NCBI GenBank assembly: GCA_025024175.1
Contig: QCXZ01000003.1
Location: 21,224,392 to 21,288,391 of the forward strand
Reading direction: 5' to 3'
Source of the DNA: Rhyzopertha dominica
Taxonomy: Eukaryota; Arthropoda; Insecta; Coleoptera; Bostrichidae
Length of the DNA stretch: 64,000 nucleotides
Of this stretch, positions 12,881 to 24,999 are shown one piece after another; positions within the stretch are counted from its first letter, which is position 1, and every line of letters begins with the position of its first letter. A program made the position numbers and the translations under genes. The notes under the pieces were generated by a model. That model was not told the DNA's origin, did no database searches, and worked only from the letters and a program-made list of their open reading frames with translations.

Positions 12881-13410
12881 CGGATAACTCAACTAAGGAT
12901 ACCGAACAAACTATTTTTCCCTGTTTTTGCAAGCGAAGTTAAGGTCTTACGCGTTGCCGATAGGTGGCGCCCCAGGTAAGTGTATAATTTTTTTAATAAA
13001 ATAAGCACAATGTGACACAATTTCCTGTTTACTGGATAAACGCTAGGTGTACTATCACACATTTATTTGTTTGTCTGCTCTAAACAACCTTAAATTCCGT
13101 CAAATCTAAAACCCAAGTTTGGGTTAAATACTACTTAATTTAAAAGACATAAGCACCTAGCCTATTTCGTGTTGTAACTGCCAAGTACATTAAAAGCTTA
13201 TATTAAATATTATTTTCATGTTCTCCTATTGCATTATCATTATATGAGTTTCACTTCTGAATACGATAGCAAAACGGAGCAGAAAATGTAAAAGTCTTAA
13301 ACTTGTAAGTTGCCGTCATCTACCGGAGAGAATTGGAACCTCTATCTGCAGAGGGCCATTTTTGTAGCATGTCAAATGGCAAAGATCGTTATCCTTAGCG
13401 GAGTTGTCCG
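12881..13410. mobile_element. 530-bp TA-flanked DNA element, copy 1
   Basis: The ends CGGATAACTCAACTAAGGAT and the inverse of TATCCTTAGCGGAGTTGTCC form imperfect terminal inverted repeats directly flanked by TA (12879-12880, 13411-13412). A second, inverted copy lies at 51830-52534. It has no coding capacity, so it is a MITE-like non-autonomous element. Sequence next to the left end (GCGTTGCCGATAGGTGGCGCC) and right end (TTGCCGTCATCTACCGG) is also inversely similar. Confidence 0.8.
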
Positions 13411-16121
13411 TACTGTCGGCATCTTCAGTGCTTTAAGCAACAAGTTAGAAGTGGCGTGAAAGCCTAAGAATTATTAACCCAATAAAATAACTACATATTT
13501 TGGGTAGGTAGCGATTTTAGTTTTCATTCTATATAAAACTCAGTTTTCGGGATTGCAACCCTGCCCAGTTGGCCGACATTTAATAAACAAAGGCGAAATA
13601 GTTTTTTAACGATATTTCGGTAAATATCGTAGCAAAAATTTTTGATACTATTTATTTGTAGACAATGTAACCGTCAATAATACTTATTAATGGCACTTTT
13701 ATCTAAAATTAATAATAAATTCTGAAAATTTTAGAGTAGGTATCACATTCAGATCACTCTCATTCTTATGCATGTAAATACTGTGTCAGTATTTTTAGTT
13801 CACTAGCAGATATCAGAGTCCGTGAAAGACGATTGAGTACAATATACATATCTTTTTTAATGTTCAGGACATTAATGTTAAATTAATTTCTTTCAATATT
13901 TTCCAGTATCTAAAAAATGACTCGATTGATTTTTTATTGCAATGGGATTTTTTCGAAGCAATAAACCCGATATTTATATCTATTTTATGCGAGTACATAA
14001 TGGGAGTAGTCGTAGTTAAGACTTTTTCATGATAATACTGAAAAACTACATTCAATTGTAAGTAAAAATTTTATATTGTTGAAATCGAAGAACAGCCATT
14101 TTTTATATAAACCGCATCTAGTTTATTGATGTATAGCACGAACTGAGAGGATGATTGTCCTCTTGTAGAATTAGAAATGCAATGTTTTAATGCGACAGTT
14201 AATTTAATGACTTCATTGCAGAAACTTAAATAACAATTTAAAGAAAATTTTCAGTAGGCGCTTCACTGACAACCATACACGAGTTTTTCAACCTTTAGAA
14301 CGTACAACTTGTTTGCTTATAACTAAGTTTAATAATACTATAAAATCCTCATAATTGCAAGGATAAAAAAATGTTAGATCACTTCTAATATCTCTGTTCT
14401 ACTGCAACCATCTCGGTGTGCCAATTTTTATATAAATCTACCTAGCCGTTTTTAAGATATTAAGGAAAATTATGCAAAAAAACATCAGTATTAGCGTCCT
14501 GTAGAATGGAAAGAAGCAATCATTAAATTAAAACTGCAGACATGATTATCATTTGTGCTCCTGCAAATCCCTTAAAATGATTATTCCTAAAATTGAATAC
14601 AGTTTTCCCTTTTTATGTCTCTTAGCTTATTTATTACCAACTAACGTACGTAAAGTACGGCTAACGGTTACTAAAATGTTATAATATATTCAATATATAT
14701 TCAAGATGATGGCCAAATGGATGAGGTTACAATTCCGGCACTGAGTTTTGTACTTACCATTGACCTCTCCCCCAAGATAACGCAAAAATAAAATCAGTGC
14801 ATATACAAAATTTTCAGCCAGCCTCTGGCCTATTTGATTGGTCTAATAAGTAAGGGTTTTAATATTTCCAATGGGATCGGATGACTGGCGATCAATGACA
14901 ATTATTAGATACAACATAGGTTCTAAAATAAGAACGTGCCAAAATATGTCCGTAAGATCTACGAAATGATGGTAACCTTATTAAATCCTGATAAGGTGAA
15001 GGAAGAGCTGATATTTTCTTGCTAAACTGTAACCGCATTTGTCAAAGGAAAATTTTGGAGGTACTTACGAAAAAATATAACAATGATCTTGATGACAGCG
15101 ATATGTTTCGAAAGAAAAATTAGTGGCAGTGTGTGCTCTGAAACTATAAGAAACAAATTATGCAATCAAAGTGACGAATTGAAAAAGTGCCTAGAATAAC
15201 AAATGGCTGTTCAGAAACGTATTTACGTAAAATTTTTAGTAACATTTAAATGAATCGAGTACAAAGTTCTTTCTAAAGAGAGAAGCTAGAAAAGGATACC
15301 CTGCGATGAAGCTAATGCGTAACGTGGGATAAGCAATAAAACTCGCAATTTTCAACAAAATCGGAATATATTGACCCTTGTCGTCCATTTAATAAGGTGG
15401 GAAGCTTATTTTATGTTTCCAGCATGAACTTCTGTGGCGTCTCATGAGTTTCTCGCGTCTAGCCTCATTGTGAGGGGCTGTTTCCTAGACTGCGTTTGGC
15501 GCGCAAACTTTATAATAGAATTATTTAAATCCTATTTGAAATTTTGCCGTTTCGTTTGGGCCATCAATAAATAATAGGACTACATCTGAAAAAATTAAAG
15601 TTTCGTGAACAGGCCTATTAATTATAACTCTGTATCTTTAAATGAGGCTATTTTATTTATTATAATTAGTATGTGTGCAACATTTTAAAGTTAATTATGA
15701 TATCTCATATCACGTTAACATTTACCGTATTCGCAATTACGATAGGCGAAAGCTCTAATGGAAATGTAAAGCATGTAGCACAAAACCTGTACATACAAAA
15801 TGTATTTTGTGTTGTAATCGAATTTGTAACAAGGATACTAGAAGTACTGCCTTATTTTTTTACAGATTAACACCTTTTATTTAATTTTTTCTTTATATAT
15901 AAGTTCAATTTGGATTATTCTATCCGCACAATCACAAAATACAGATAGATACTGCATAAATAAATATATCACGTTTGACGTTTATTACAATAACAAAGTC
16001 CCTATAGTGCAATTCATAATATTATGAATACAAACTTTTGTAAATGAAGTCTTGTTTTAAAAGAGTTATACCATTTGCTTTTGCTTTGAAGTCACATGCG
16101 CCACAAGCGGTGCGAAGCGTG
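13411..16121. other. Intergenic DNA, no supported gene
   Basis: Only short frames without recognisable motifs occur. The stretch around 14380-14470 has the look of an old dispersed repeat, but no ends can be defined. Confidence 0.4.
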
Positions 16122-16934
16122 ATTCAACCATTATTTTTGCACTGAATCGATGTTGGAGGGTAGCTAAAACATGTGCTCCACGCCATGCGAGTTCTCTTGG
16201 AAAGTACCCCAGCTTACGTTTACAACTGCGTACGAACGAATATATATGTCGGGAGGATTTTATATGACGTAATATGCACTGAACATGGAAATTTGCAATT
16301 GAATGCTATAAGAATTGGAGTATAAAATCGAGTGGTTTATGCAATGTTTAGTATTTTCATTAAGTATATTTAGCTACTGCTGTTTAAATTGCCAGTTTTA
16401 TTCATCGCATGGTACTCCTTAAGAAATATTTTTTTTGTTGTTGCGGCTAAAACTTTACTTCACTATCCACAGGGCGTTCAGTTAAGGCTGGTCAACGGCT
16501 TTATCTTGGAAATTAACCGTGCTAAAATCTTGCGGTAATTTTTTTTAAACAAATGTGGCAAACCAGATTTCATTTAATGTATTATAAAGTACGTAACTTT
16601 GCTGCAAGGTGGCGCATTTAATATGACATATCAAAAAATCCTTTCTTTTTCCAAAAAGTTGCAATACAATGCTGGTCTAAAATAAACTCTTTGCAATCTA
16701 TGTTGATTTCTTAATAAATTTTGTTTGGACATTTTTGTCTAGTTGCTATGGCAACGACAATAAGAGGTTTCAAACCCTTAAAACGGCATAACTCAAGTAT
16801 GGTTTAACCGAATTTAACGAGTGATAGCTAGTTTTAAAGTCTATTTTATGGTTTTCAATATAATCATAAATAACCTAGAATTTATTGCAACTGTTTGACA
16901 ATAGAGGTCGTTAATTATAAAATATTTATATTTG

Positions 16935-17137
16935 GTTTGAAGGCTTCCGTGGTTGTTATCGATGACATGTTGTTTTCCGGGCTTCCCACGTTGGTTATTA
17001 GACCTTGACGTTTCGACACTCATGTCGGTGTCTTCCTCAGAAGTAGCTCTAAAACTGAGGAAGACACCGACATGAGTGTCGAAACGTCAAGGTCTAATAA
17101 CCAACGTGGGAACCAGCCCGGAAAACAACATGTCATC
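16935..17137. mobile_element. Penelope-like hairpin insertion with hammerhead-ribozyme-like motif
   Basis: This 203-bp insertion is flanked by a perfect 14-bp direct repeat AATATTTATATTTG (16921-16934 and 17138-17151). Most of it is a palindrome: arm 16961-17040, 14-base loop 17041-17054 and arm 17055-17137, with a 3-base bulge. The plus-strand right arm contains CTGAGGA (17055-17061), a GACAC/GTGTC stem and then GAAACGTC, the core order of the short hammerhead ribozymes described in Penelope-like retroelement ends. The left arm carries the same motif on the minus strand. It has no reverse transcriptase, so it is a non-coding end fragment or miniature derivative. Confidence 0.75.
17055..17088 (+). 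ncRNA. Hammerhead-ribozyme-like core (Penelope type)
   Basis: In order: the conserved CUGANGA box (CTGAGGA), stem II GACAC pairing with GTGTC across an 8-base loop, then GAAAC and GTC. Stem III would be minimal, as in Penelope-type hammerheads, so self-cleavage might need a dimer. Family resemblance is from known literature; activity here is inferred and untested. Confidence 0.55.
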
Positions 17138-18989
17138 AATATTTATATTTGTTATCTTTAAAAAATCAAATGCAACCCTATAGACCTTTTTGTTGGTGGT
17201 TATAGCTCATTAATCAAACAAGATAAATTTGAAAACCGGAAGTCGATATCTTTCTTGGTTTCTTGGTTATAGTAAAAAAAACTGCTAATCCGTTTTTGGT
17301 GCGGCTATTTTTTCCTTGGAATAAAATTAGGTTATATTAAAAAAAAGTCAGATTTTTATTCATAAATTACGACATATTAGGTTAGGTTAGATCGGTGAAG
17401 TGCCAGCAACTGTGGACATTTTGAGGACCAATGATTATTTTCCCATATTTGCTTTATTTTTTTAGATATAGTCTTAAGTAACATGTCAAATTGAAGGTCT
17501 TTTAAAACTCTTAAAAAATGACATACCTAGTGGGTGTCCAAAAAACAATTGCAAATAATATTTCACAAATAAAGTGTTTTTTGTTTTTTGCCTTCCTGGT
17601 ATAATAAATATTGCTTCATAGTTAAATGCCGTTTTTTGTCTTCTTTAATTTGTGTCATTACTATGTGTGCCTCATTATTACTACTTCTTAATGAAAAACA
17701 AGAAAAACTCATGGTCGCCGTACTTCTCTAACTATATCTTTATAAATTAAAAATTTCGTTAACTTGAATAATCAATTGATCTAATAAAAGTAAAAATAAC
17801 AATAAAAACGAATAATCGTATCAAATTCGTGTGTACTGAATTAAAAATTAAAAAAAATAACATTTGAAGTCCATTGAAAAAAATATATTTACAAAAATTC
17901 ACTTTATCTGTAAAATATCATTATCTACCCATATTTTCTTGACAACNCCTATGCTATTTTTTTTAAGTTTTAAAATACCTTCAATTTGACATTTCGTTTC
18001 AGGCTATATCTAAAAAATAAAGAAAATACGAGTCTGGGTACTTTTAGGTGGCGGACCCTGAATTAAAAGAATAATCATTGATCCTCAAAATGTCCACCGT
18101 TGCTGGCAAATTACCTATTTAACCTAACCCAATAAGTCGTAATTTATGAGTAAAAGTCTGACTTTTTTAATATAACATAATTTTATTCCAAGGAAAAAAA
18201 TAGCCGAACCCAAACAAGGGTTCGCAGTTTTTTTACTATAACCAAGGAACGAAGAAAGATGTCGACTTCCGGTTTTCACATTTATCTTGCTTGACCAATG
18301 AGCTATAGAGTTGAATTTAACTATTTTCAAGATATTTGAACAAATATAAAAATTTTATGATTAACGCCCTCTATTGTCAAACAGTTGCATAAATTATAGG
18401 TTTTTTTATGAAATAAACATAGATTGCAATGATTTTATTTTAGAGCAACTTCTTGGAGAACAAAAAAAAAACATTTTTTGAAATATCATATTAAATGCGT
18501 CATCTTGCGGCAAAGTTACGTACTTGTTTAAACAGAATTTCCCGCAACGTTCTAACACGGTTAATTTCCAAGATACAGCCGTTGACCAGCCTTAACTGAA
18601 CGCCCTGTATATGATAATTGGATAGTGGAGTGAAGTTTTAGCCGCAACAATAAAAAAAAATATTTCTTAAGGAGTACCACGCCATGAATAAAACTGGCAA
18701 TTTAAACAGCAGTAGCTAAATATACTTAACGAAAATACTAAACATTGCATAAGCCACTTGATTTTATACTCCAATTCTTATAGCATTCAATCGCAAATTT
18801 CCATGTTCAGTAAATACGACGTAATATAAAATCCTCCGCGACATATTTATTCGTTCGTAGGCAATTGTAAACGTAAGCTGGGGGTACTTTTCAAGAGAAC
18901 TCGCATGGCATGGAGCACATATTTTAGCTACCCTCTAACATCGATTCAGTGCAAAAATAATGGTTGAATATATATAATATGTGAAATGA

Positions 18990-19085
18990 AATTTGGTTGA
19001 CCACATTTGTTAAAAAAAAATTTACCGCAAGATTCAGGTACGATTAATTTCCAAGATACAACCGCTGTGTGCTAACCAAACAGGC
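18990..19085. repeat. Extra terminal-repeat fragment of the 16.5-18.6 kb element
   Basis: The stretch reading TTTACCGCAAGATTC then TTAATTTCCAAGATACAACC matches the right terminal repeat at 18540-18590 in the same orientation, and the left terminus at 16490-16560 inverted. It shows that a third end of the same family lies beside the composite inverted repeat. Confidence 0.7.
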
Positions 19086-21070
19086 CATTATTTTAATAGA
19101 AAACAGAAATAAAAATTTTTGTGAGACTGGTACTGATATTTTAAATTTGTCTGCATACATCTGCTTTTATCAACAGGCCAGATGAACTGCTAAACATTCA
19201 AAACAAGCAAATTAGCGTAGATACACAAGGTGTACTCTGACTGTACTAATACTGCAGTTTAATTATGTATATTCTGTAGAGAATGGGTGTTTAAAAATAC
19301 ACAAACAATCGTCAAGAATCCCTTGTCAATCATAAAAGCATCTTGGTATGAGATTATTTTAAGATAAGATCACTTTGTTTAAAAAAAACGCCTTTATGGG
19401 ATATGGTTTTTTTGGGAGAATTCCTTTATTATTATATTATATTAACAACTTTAATACCATAGCCAACATGTCAACAAAGAATTATTGCTTTACATGTCTG
19501 TTAGAATATTTTCCCAACCAACATCGACAATACTATATAAGAACTATTGTGCTGTAATTAAAAAATTATAAATTACACCTGATGTCTAATTTCTGTAAAC
19601 GTACGAAACGACGATAAGATGTGATTAATTGTATTATGATTTCCAATAGTTTTGTACACCTTTGACAGAATTTATCTGAGTGTACTGGGTACGAAGGAGT
19701 TTTTGCAGCGGTAAGCTTCACTTATGTAATGTCAACACCTTTGTTATATTAAAATTGGTACAAAGACAATAAACCTTCAAATTGCTGCTTTAACTTATGT
19801 GGAACTATTCGGTGTAAACAGAATAATTTCCCCTATTTTTGGTGTTGCCTTTCAGGCGGTATATAAATAAAGTTGTTGTTAGTAGCTCCGTATGTTGCTC
19901 TTTGAATACAATATGCTTCCCTTCATATTGAAGTAATAAACACTAACCTGCTTTTGTAATTTTGCTTCAAAGTAGTAGTCATAGACCAAAAAAATGTTTT
20001 GTTATTGATTTATAGCTTCTTTTTACCTTTATTTATCTTTTTAATAAAACTCAACTGCTAGCAAAACTCATTTATCGCAAAGGGCACACGAAAGCGAGAG
20101 GCGCCCAGCGACGCGACTGCTTTTGAGTAATTCACAATTCTGGCGCCAGACTACATATCGCTTAGCTGGAATCGTCAGTAGCATAGATTAATTAAAAAAG
20201 ATTTCTAACCAATGTACACCATAGTTAATTATCCTTTATTCCACACAGGGCCATAGCGAATCAATGCGGCCGGGGCAACTGATGGGAAAGATGAACACGT
20301 TTAACTGTATTATTATCTAAAACAAGGATCTGTTCTTTTTTCATGTAGATTCATATCCTACAATAAAGAAAAACATGAAATGCAACCCCATTGCGAATTT
20401 AAAAGAAAACGTGGTATCTATGTCTTGTTGAAATTAGTAATTTTAACTTGACATGTATTATTTAGACAAAGCCGCATACAAGATCGCTTCAGTGGACACT
20501 ATTGTTTATTTTATTGTCTTATGTTGTGCATTGTATTGCTTGGACACAGAAGAGTGACAGCCATATCGATAATTACACTGCTGCAGAAACAGGTTCTCTA
20601 GCGATAATCAGTGTTTAAACCTTTCGAATGCTATATAACTTACTTATTTGAAATGGAATATTAAGGCAATGGCATTCGTCTCAGTCTTTTCTTTTACATC
20701 ATACTCTTAATATATCTAATGTAAGCAGTTTTTTGAGATATAAATTGTTTGTGCAAAATAGCCACTGTTTACGTAACATTTGGCATAACTAGTAGGCTAA
20801 TTTTTAAAAATGCGTATCATAAACAACGAGAGACCAATTAACAAGGATTTACTAAACTTTAACAAGAAAATATTTTGTTTACCCAAGTATAAAAGAAGAA
20901 AACACATCACTATTTAAGTACATAATACCTGTTTATGATCATCCTAATACCTTATTTACTAAAGATATTTGGTTCAAGTAGCCTCAGTTTTGGACAAAAG
21001 GTGCACTGATTTGGTCTTCAACAGATTACTTACTCGTGGGTTTTGTAAGATGTTAATGGAATGCTTCTTT
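19086..21070. other. Intergenic DNA, no supported gene
   Basis: AT-rich with short frames only. Nothing that can be assigned to a gene, RNA gene or defined repeat was seen. Confidence 0.4.
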
Positions 21071-21757
21071 TATAGAGGGTTTCTATAAATGATTCATGCA
21101 TCCAGGGCGCTTATGAAAATTATCGATTAACTCAGTTTGCCGCTTCTCAGGAAAGTGAACACAACAATTGCTTTGACGTATTACCTGCCATCTGTCGATT
21201 GTTGAGTTATTTGATATACCTATTTTATTATGAGAAAACGAGTGTGAGTTTTTTTCAACATATTCTGTAGTTTTGTGCAATAATCAACTTTAAAGTTGCA
21301 GAAAGCTCACATTTCGGAACTGTGGGCTTACACGGTTTCGTATAACTTTTAGGTTATTTATCATATTTATGAGGTTGTGGCTACAGTAAGCCTGTTAAAT
21401 AATAGTACTATGATGGACTGGAAGATGTTTTTAGCCTGCCGCAATGGTAAAATTCACAAACTAACGTTAGCTGCACTACACAAAGCTTCCACAGTGCAAG
21501 GGTGTAGACTATAGAGATTACCACAGGCCTACGATATCAATAATTATTGTTATTTCTTATACTTGAAAGAAAAATAGAACCATAAATTGTTGGAAAGTCT
21601 TTATAAAGACATCTATTTCGTGACTGTAACTTGTTCTGAAACCTTCAGTATTAACGTGCTCATTGATGTTCAGTGATCGCACGATCGCCGTGCGTATTGT
21701 AGCTTGGCAGCAGACTTAAGCAGCAATGCACAGTATGTTGAAGTCAGTATAGATAAC

Positions 21758-22660
21758 TGTTACTCGAACAAACTATTCGTGGGAAAAATATAGATATTAC
21801 TATAATTTCAGAACCAAATTTGCCAACAATAATGGGTAGTAACTGGTTCATAGACAAAAAAGGCAATGCCGCCCTTAAAATTACCAGGCAAGATCTAAAA
21901 GTTCATAAATATGGTGAAGAAGAAGGATTCACATGGGTAATTATTGAGCGGGGTTTGTTTATATGCTCTTGCTATTTCTCACCTAATGACACTACTGAAA
22001 ACTTTGCAAGTTATATTAATAATATCTCAGACGTTGTTAGGACACAAGCCCCGCAAGATGATTATTGCGGGTGACTTTAACGCAAAGTCCTATAGATGGG
22101 GTGTTGTAAAACATCATGGGAGGGGAGATATCCTGAATGAATGGATAAAAGAGATGGAGCTAGAAGTCATCAATAGTTTTGGGGCCATAACTTTCGCTAG
22201 GGGAGAACAATCACCAGTTGTTGATCTCACGTTTGCAAGTATTGGGTTGGAGCTTACTGGTTGGATTGTATTAGATGAGGAAAATTTAAGTGATCACTAC
22301 ACCATTACCTTCTACGTAAACAACGGACAAAGGCAGAAACAGCATAGTAGGCCTATTTATGATGTGAGTGGATGGGTTATTGAGGAAATAGGTTTGGGGT
22401 TATTTATTGATATTCTGAAAACACGCATAACCAGAAATAGAAATGCCTTTACAGCAAAGGAGGTGAGAGACCACATCACACAGACCTGTAACCAAGTGTT
22501 TAAGAAAAAATCAGGCCACGGCTTAAGAAACAGACAACCAGTTTATTGCTGGTACGATGAGGTGGCAGATAAGCGACGCGCTTGCATAAAAGCAAAAAGA
22601 GAATTTACCAGAAATGTAAACAAGCAGGATGTTACAAGAGAAGTGAAGGACCAACTTTAG
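21758..22660 (+). pseudogene. LINE endonuclease domain, frameshifted
   Basis: The reading frame opens near 21758 with a segment containing NIDITIISEPNLP, the start of an apurinic-type endonuclease in R1-like elements. It shifts frame around 21950-22070. The second part has the catalytic motif GDFNAKS near 22071, then VVDLTFAS and SDHYTITF, the conserved end with the catalytic Asp-His. In the living element this enzyme nicks target DNA to prime reverse transcription. The frame stops at 22660 before the reverse transcriptase begins in another frame, so the original single ORF2 is broken. Confidence 0.85.
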
Positions 22661-22706
22661 GAATTTTACAAACATCAGAAACACGAACTAAATAAAGCTA
22701 TAATTT

Positions 22707-24050
22707 GTGCCAAGCAAAATGTTGGAGAAGCGTATAGAATCGCTTGTAAAAAAACTAAAGAAACATACTAGCAATAAAAGCGATGAAGAACTAATAGAAG
22801 AAGCCAAAAAACTTTTCCCTTCACACCCTAAAATAAACTGGATTCGACAAAATTTGAATACTGAAAGCTGTATGAGCTTCAACGAAGATGAATTAAGACA
22901 GGCATCTAAAAAAATTAAAAGCGGAAAGGCACCGGGTCCTGATGGCATCCCATCTATTGTAGTAAAGCGTACAGCATTGTACGCAAGTGACTATTGCCTT
23001 GAAGTCTTCAATAGGGCATGGAGAGCGGGGGTTTTTCCCAAGGATTGGAAGACAGGATGGTTAATGCTTGTTAAGAAACCCAAAAAGACTGCAGATTCGC
23101 CGGTTACATATAGACCGATTTGCCTCTTGAATGAAGGGAAAAAATTATATGAACGGCTTATAAACTATATAGGCTTAAAGAGGAAATAGCGAGAACAGGA
23201 GATCTAGCGAACTTCCAGTATGGATTTAGAGAGAGGAGGTCGACTATAGATGCTCTTTCCAGAGTTAAAGAACTGGCAGAATTAGCAAACACGGGAGCCT
23301 TAAGAGGGAGAAAATTTTGCCTCCTAATTACTCTGGATGGGAAGAACACATTTAAATCCATGCCCTGGAAAGGGATTATTAAAGCCTTGAACAAGAGAAA
23401 TTGACCCTCATTTAATATCAGTAATAAAGTCTTACTTCTCGGACAGAACACTTATGGTCAGTAATTCAGGTAAATTGGAAGTCTCATGTGGAGTTCCCCA
23501 GGGCTCCATTTTAGGTCCAACATTGTGGAACGTGTTTTACAACTCGCTTTTAAGGATTCCGGTGCTGGACGGGGTACGGCTTATTGGATACGCTGATGAT
23601 TTGGCAATAGTAATTACTTCAAAAACAAAAGATGTACTACAATTTCTTGTAAATGATTCAATAAGCAAAGTTTTGCGTTGGATGAGTATGAATAACATGG
23701 AGGTGGCTCAGAATAAGACCGAAACAGTAATATTAAAAGGAAGATATAGCCTTAAAGAATTTAGTTTCTTGTGTGGTAACTGCCAGATTTCTACGTCTGA
23801 ACACATTAAATACCTGGGGGTGACGTTAAACAGGAACATGTCCATGACGCAACATATAAGAGAACTAGAAATTAAAGGTTTGAAAATTATAAAACAACTA
23901 AACATGCTTATGGCAAATACGCAGTGCCCTCGTAGTGGCAAGAGAAAGTTGTTGGCTTCAGTGGTCCATTCTATTATATTATACGCCGCTCCTGTATGGG
24001 AAGAAGTTCTTAAGTTGAAGAAATATAGAAAAATTCTTCTGAGTCTGTAG
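22707..24050 (+). pseudogene. LINE reverse transcriptase domain, frameshifted
   Basis: The first segment (22707-23189) has the N-terminal RT motifs KSGKAPGPDGIPS and TYRPICLLNEGKKLYERLI. After a frameshift, FQYGFRERRSTIDAL and LLITLDGKNTF follow (about 23190-23400), including the first catalytic Asp. After another shift the segment 23454-24050 carries CGVPQGSILGPTLWN, the catalytic box YADDLAIV and the thumb-side KYLGVTLNRN. The catalytic YADD is intact but the frame is not, so it cannot make one enzyme. This enzyme would copy the element's RNA at the nicked target. Confidence 0.9.
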
Positions 24051-24066
24051 AGGTTAACGCTTATCC

Positions 24067-24617
24067 GTGTATGTAGCGCTTATCGCACAGTTTTTGGGGA
24101 GGCTTTATGCGTGGTGTCTGGGATCCCTCCCATTTATTTGCTGGTGCAAGAGAGAAGGAGAATCTATCACGAGGGTAACACTAAGCAGCAGAAATCTGTT
24201 ACAGTTCACTTATGGCAGGAGGAGTGGCAAAATAATGTCGAGAAAGCACAGTGGACCAAAACATTAATCCCCAATATTGAGACTTGGAGAACTAGAAAAT
24301 TTTGTGAACTCTCATACTGGTTGTCGCTAACTGGCCACGGGTGCTCTCGTGCTTACCTATCAAAAATGAAGAAAGTCCATAGTAGTGATTGCCCTTACTG
24401 TGGAAGATACGATGATGTGNGTCATACTATATTTAGTTGTCCGAGATGGGCGGAACGGCGTAGTCAGATGGCAGAACTGGCAGGGATAGACATTTCTAAG
24501 CATAATCTGTTGGAGCAAATGTTAGTGTCACAGAAAAACTGGGAAGGCATTACTGAGAATCTGGCTGAGATAATAAGGACAAAGGAGATGGAAGAAAAAG
24601 AACTATATCCACTCTAA
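24067..24617 (+). pseudogene. LINE C-terminal region with Cys-Cys-His-Cys motif
   Basis: Open in the frame from 24111, this tail contains TGHGCSRAYL and the finger CPYCGRYDDV.HTIFSCP, the C-terminal Cys-rich motif typical of R1-like ORF2 proteins. One residue is unknown because of an N at 24420. The frame ends at 24617 (EKELYPL), a plausible original C-terminus. It is joined to the preceding RT segment only after a further frame change near 24050-24110. Confidence 0.8.
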
Positions 24618-24999
24618 AACTATCGATGTGGTTGTAAGGCTGATGTAAAGCGTTAGCGGTTCCGGTCTTGCAGAAAGGGGAGGAGTCATACATACCCCCG
24701 CTAGCGGCGGGGTACCTATAAAAGGTTTCCCCTCCTCAAATAAAAAAAGAAGTTACAAAAAGGCTAAAATTTAAAAATCAACGCCACCCCCGTTGCATGA
24801 GTCATTTATAGAAACCCTGTGTACCTATACCTATGCATTTTTATATGTTTTTGTTTTATTATGGTGGATTGTACTCGTACAGAATAAACAGTATCTTCAA
24901 CAACGAAGGCCGAATTAATACATGATTTAGACAAAAAGCAATTATATTGTGTAACATACGAAAGTGAAAGCTTTCGGCGTCCAAATGTTAGATAATATA

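Larger units (their letters stand above)
16122..18969. mobile_element. 2.85-kb composite long inverted repeat (foldback element plus inverted flanks)
   Basis: The inner element runs from CAGGGCGTTCAGTTAAGGC at 16470 to GCCTTAACTGAACGCCCTG ending at 18607. Its arms match inversely up to about 17450 and from about 18060, with the centre near 17450-18060. The flanks are also inverted copies of each other: ATTCAACCATTATTTTTGC at 16122 pairs with GCAAAAATAATGGTTGAAT at 18951. Shared blocks include a Cys-free AT-rich arm with CTTACGTTTACAA and TTGTAAACGTAAG. The left arm carries an extra 203-bp insertion (16935-17137) absent from the right arm. No transposase is encoded. A further fragment of the same terminal repeat lies at 18990-19085. 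Confidence 0.85.
21690..24750 (+). mobile_element. Broken R1-clade-like non-LTR retrotransposon
   Basis: A 5'-truncated LINE in the order endonuclease, reverse transcriptase, C-terminal Cys/His motif, all on the plus strand but broken by several frameshifts. The 3' UTR has a G+C-rich stem-loop (24695-24712, CCCCCGCTAGCGGCGGGG) and ends in AAATAAAAAAAG near 24750. The domain order and motifs fit the R1/TRAS group of the R1 clade. An exact clade needs a tree. Confidence 0.88.
21071..24820. mobile_element. TIR-bounded DNA element interrupted by an R1-like LINE
   Basis: The left end (21071 on) reads AGGGTTTCTATAAATGATTC and the right end (24792-24820) reads ATGAGTCATTTATAGAAACC, inverted copies of each other. 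The left sub-terminal sequence continues with GCGCTTATGAAAATTATCGATT, and a related end in inverse orientation lies at 39481-39566. So this is a dispersed DNA-transposon family. Nearly all of the inside is a LINE (about 21690-24750), suggesting the retroelement landed in the DNA element. The target duplication is not clear. Confidence 0.55.
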
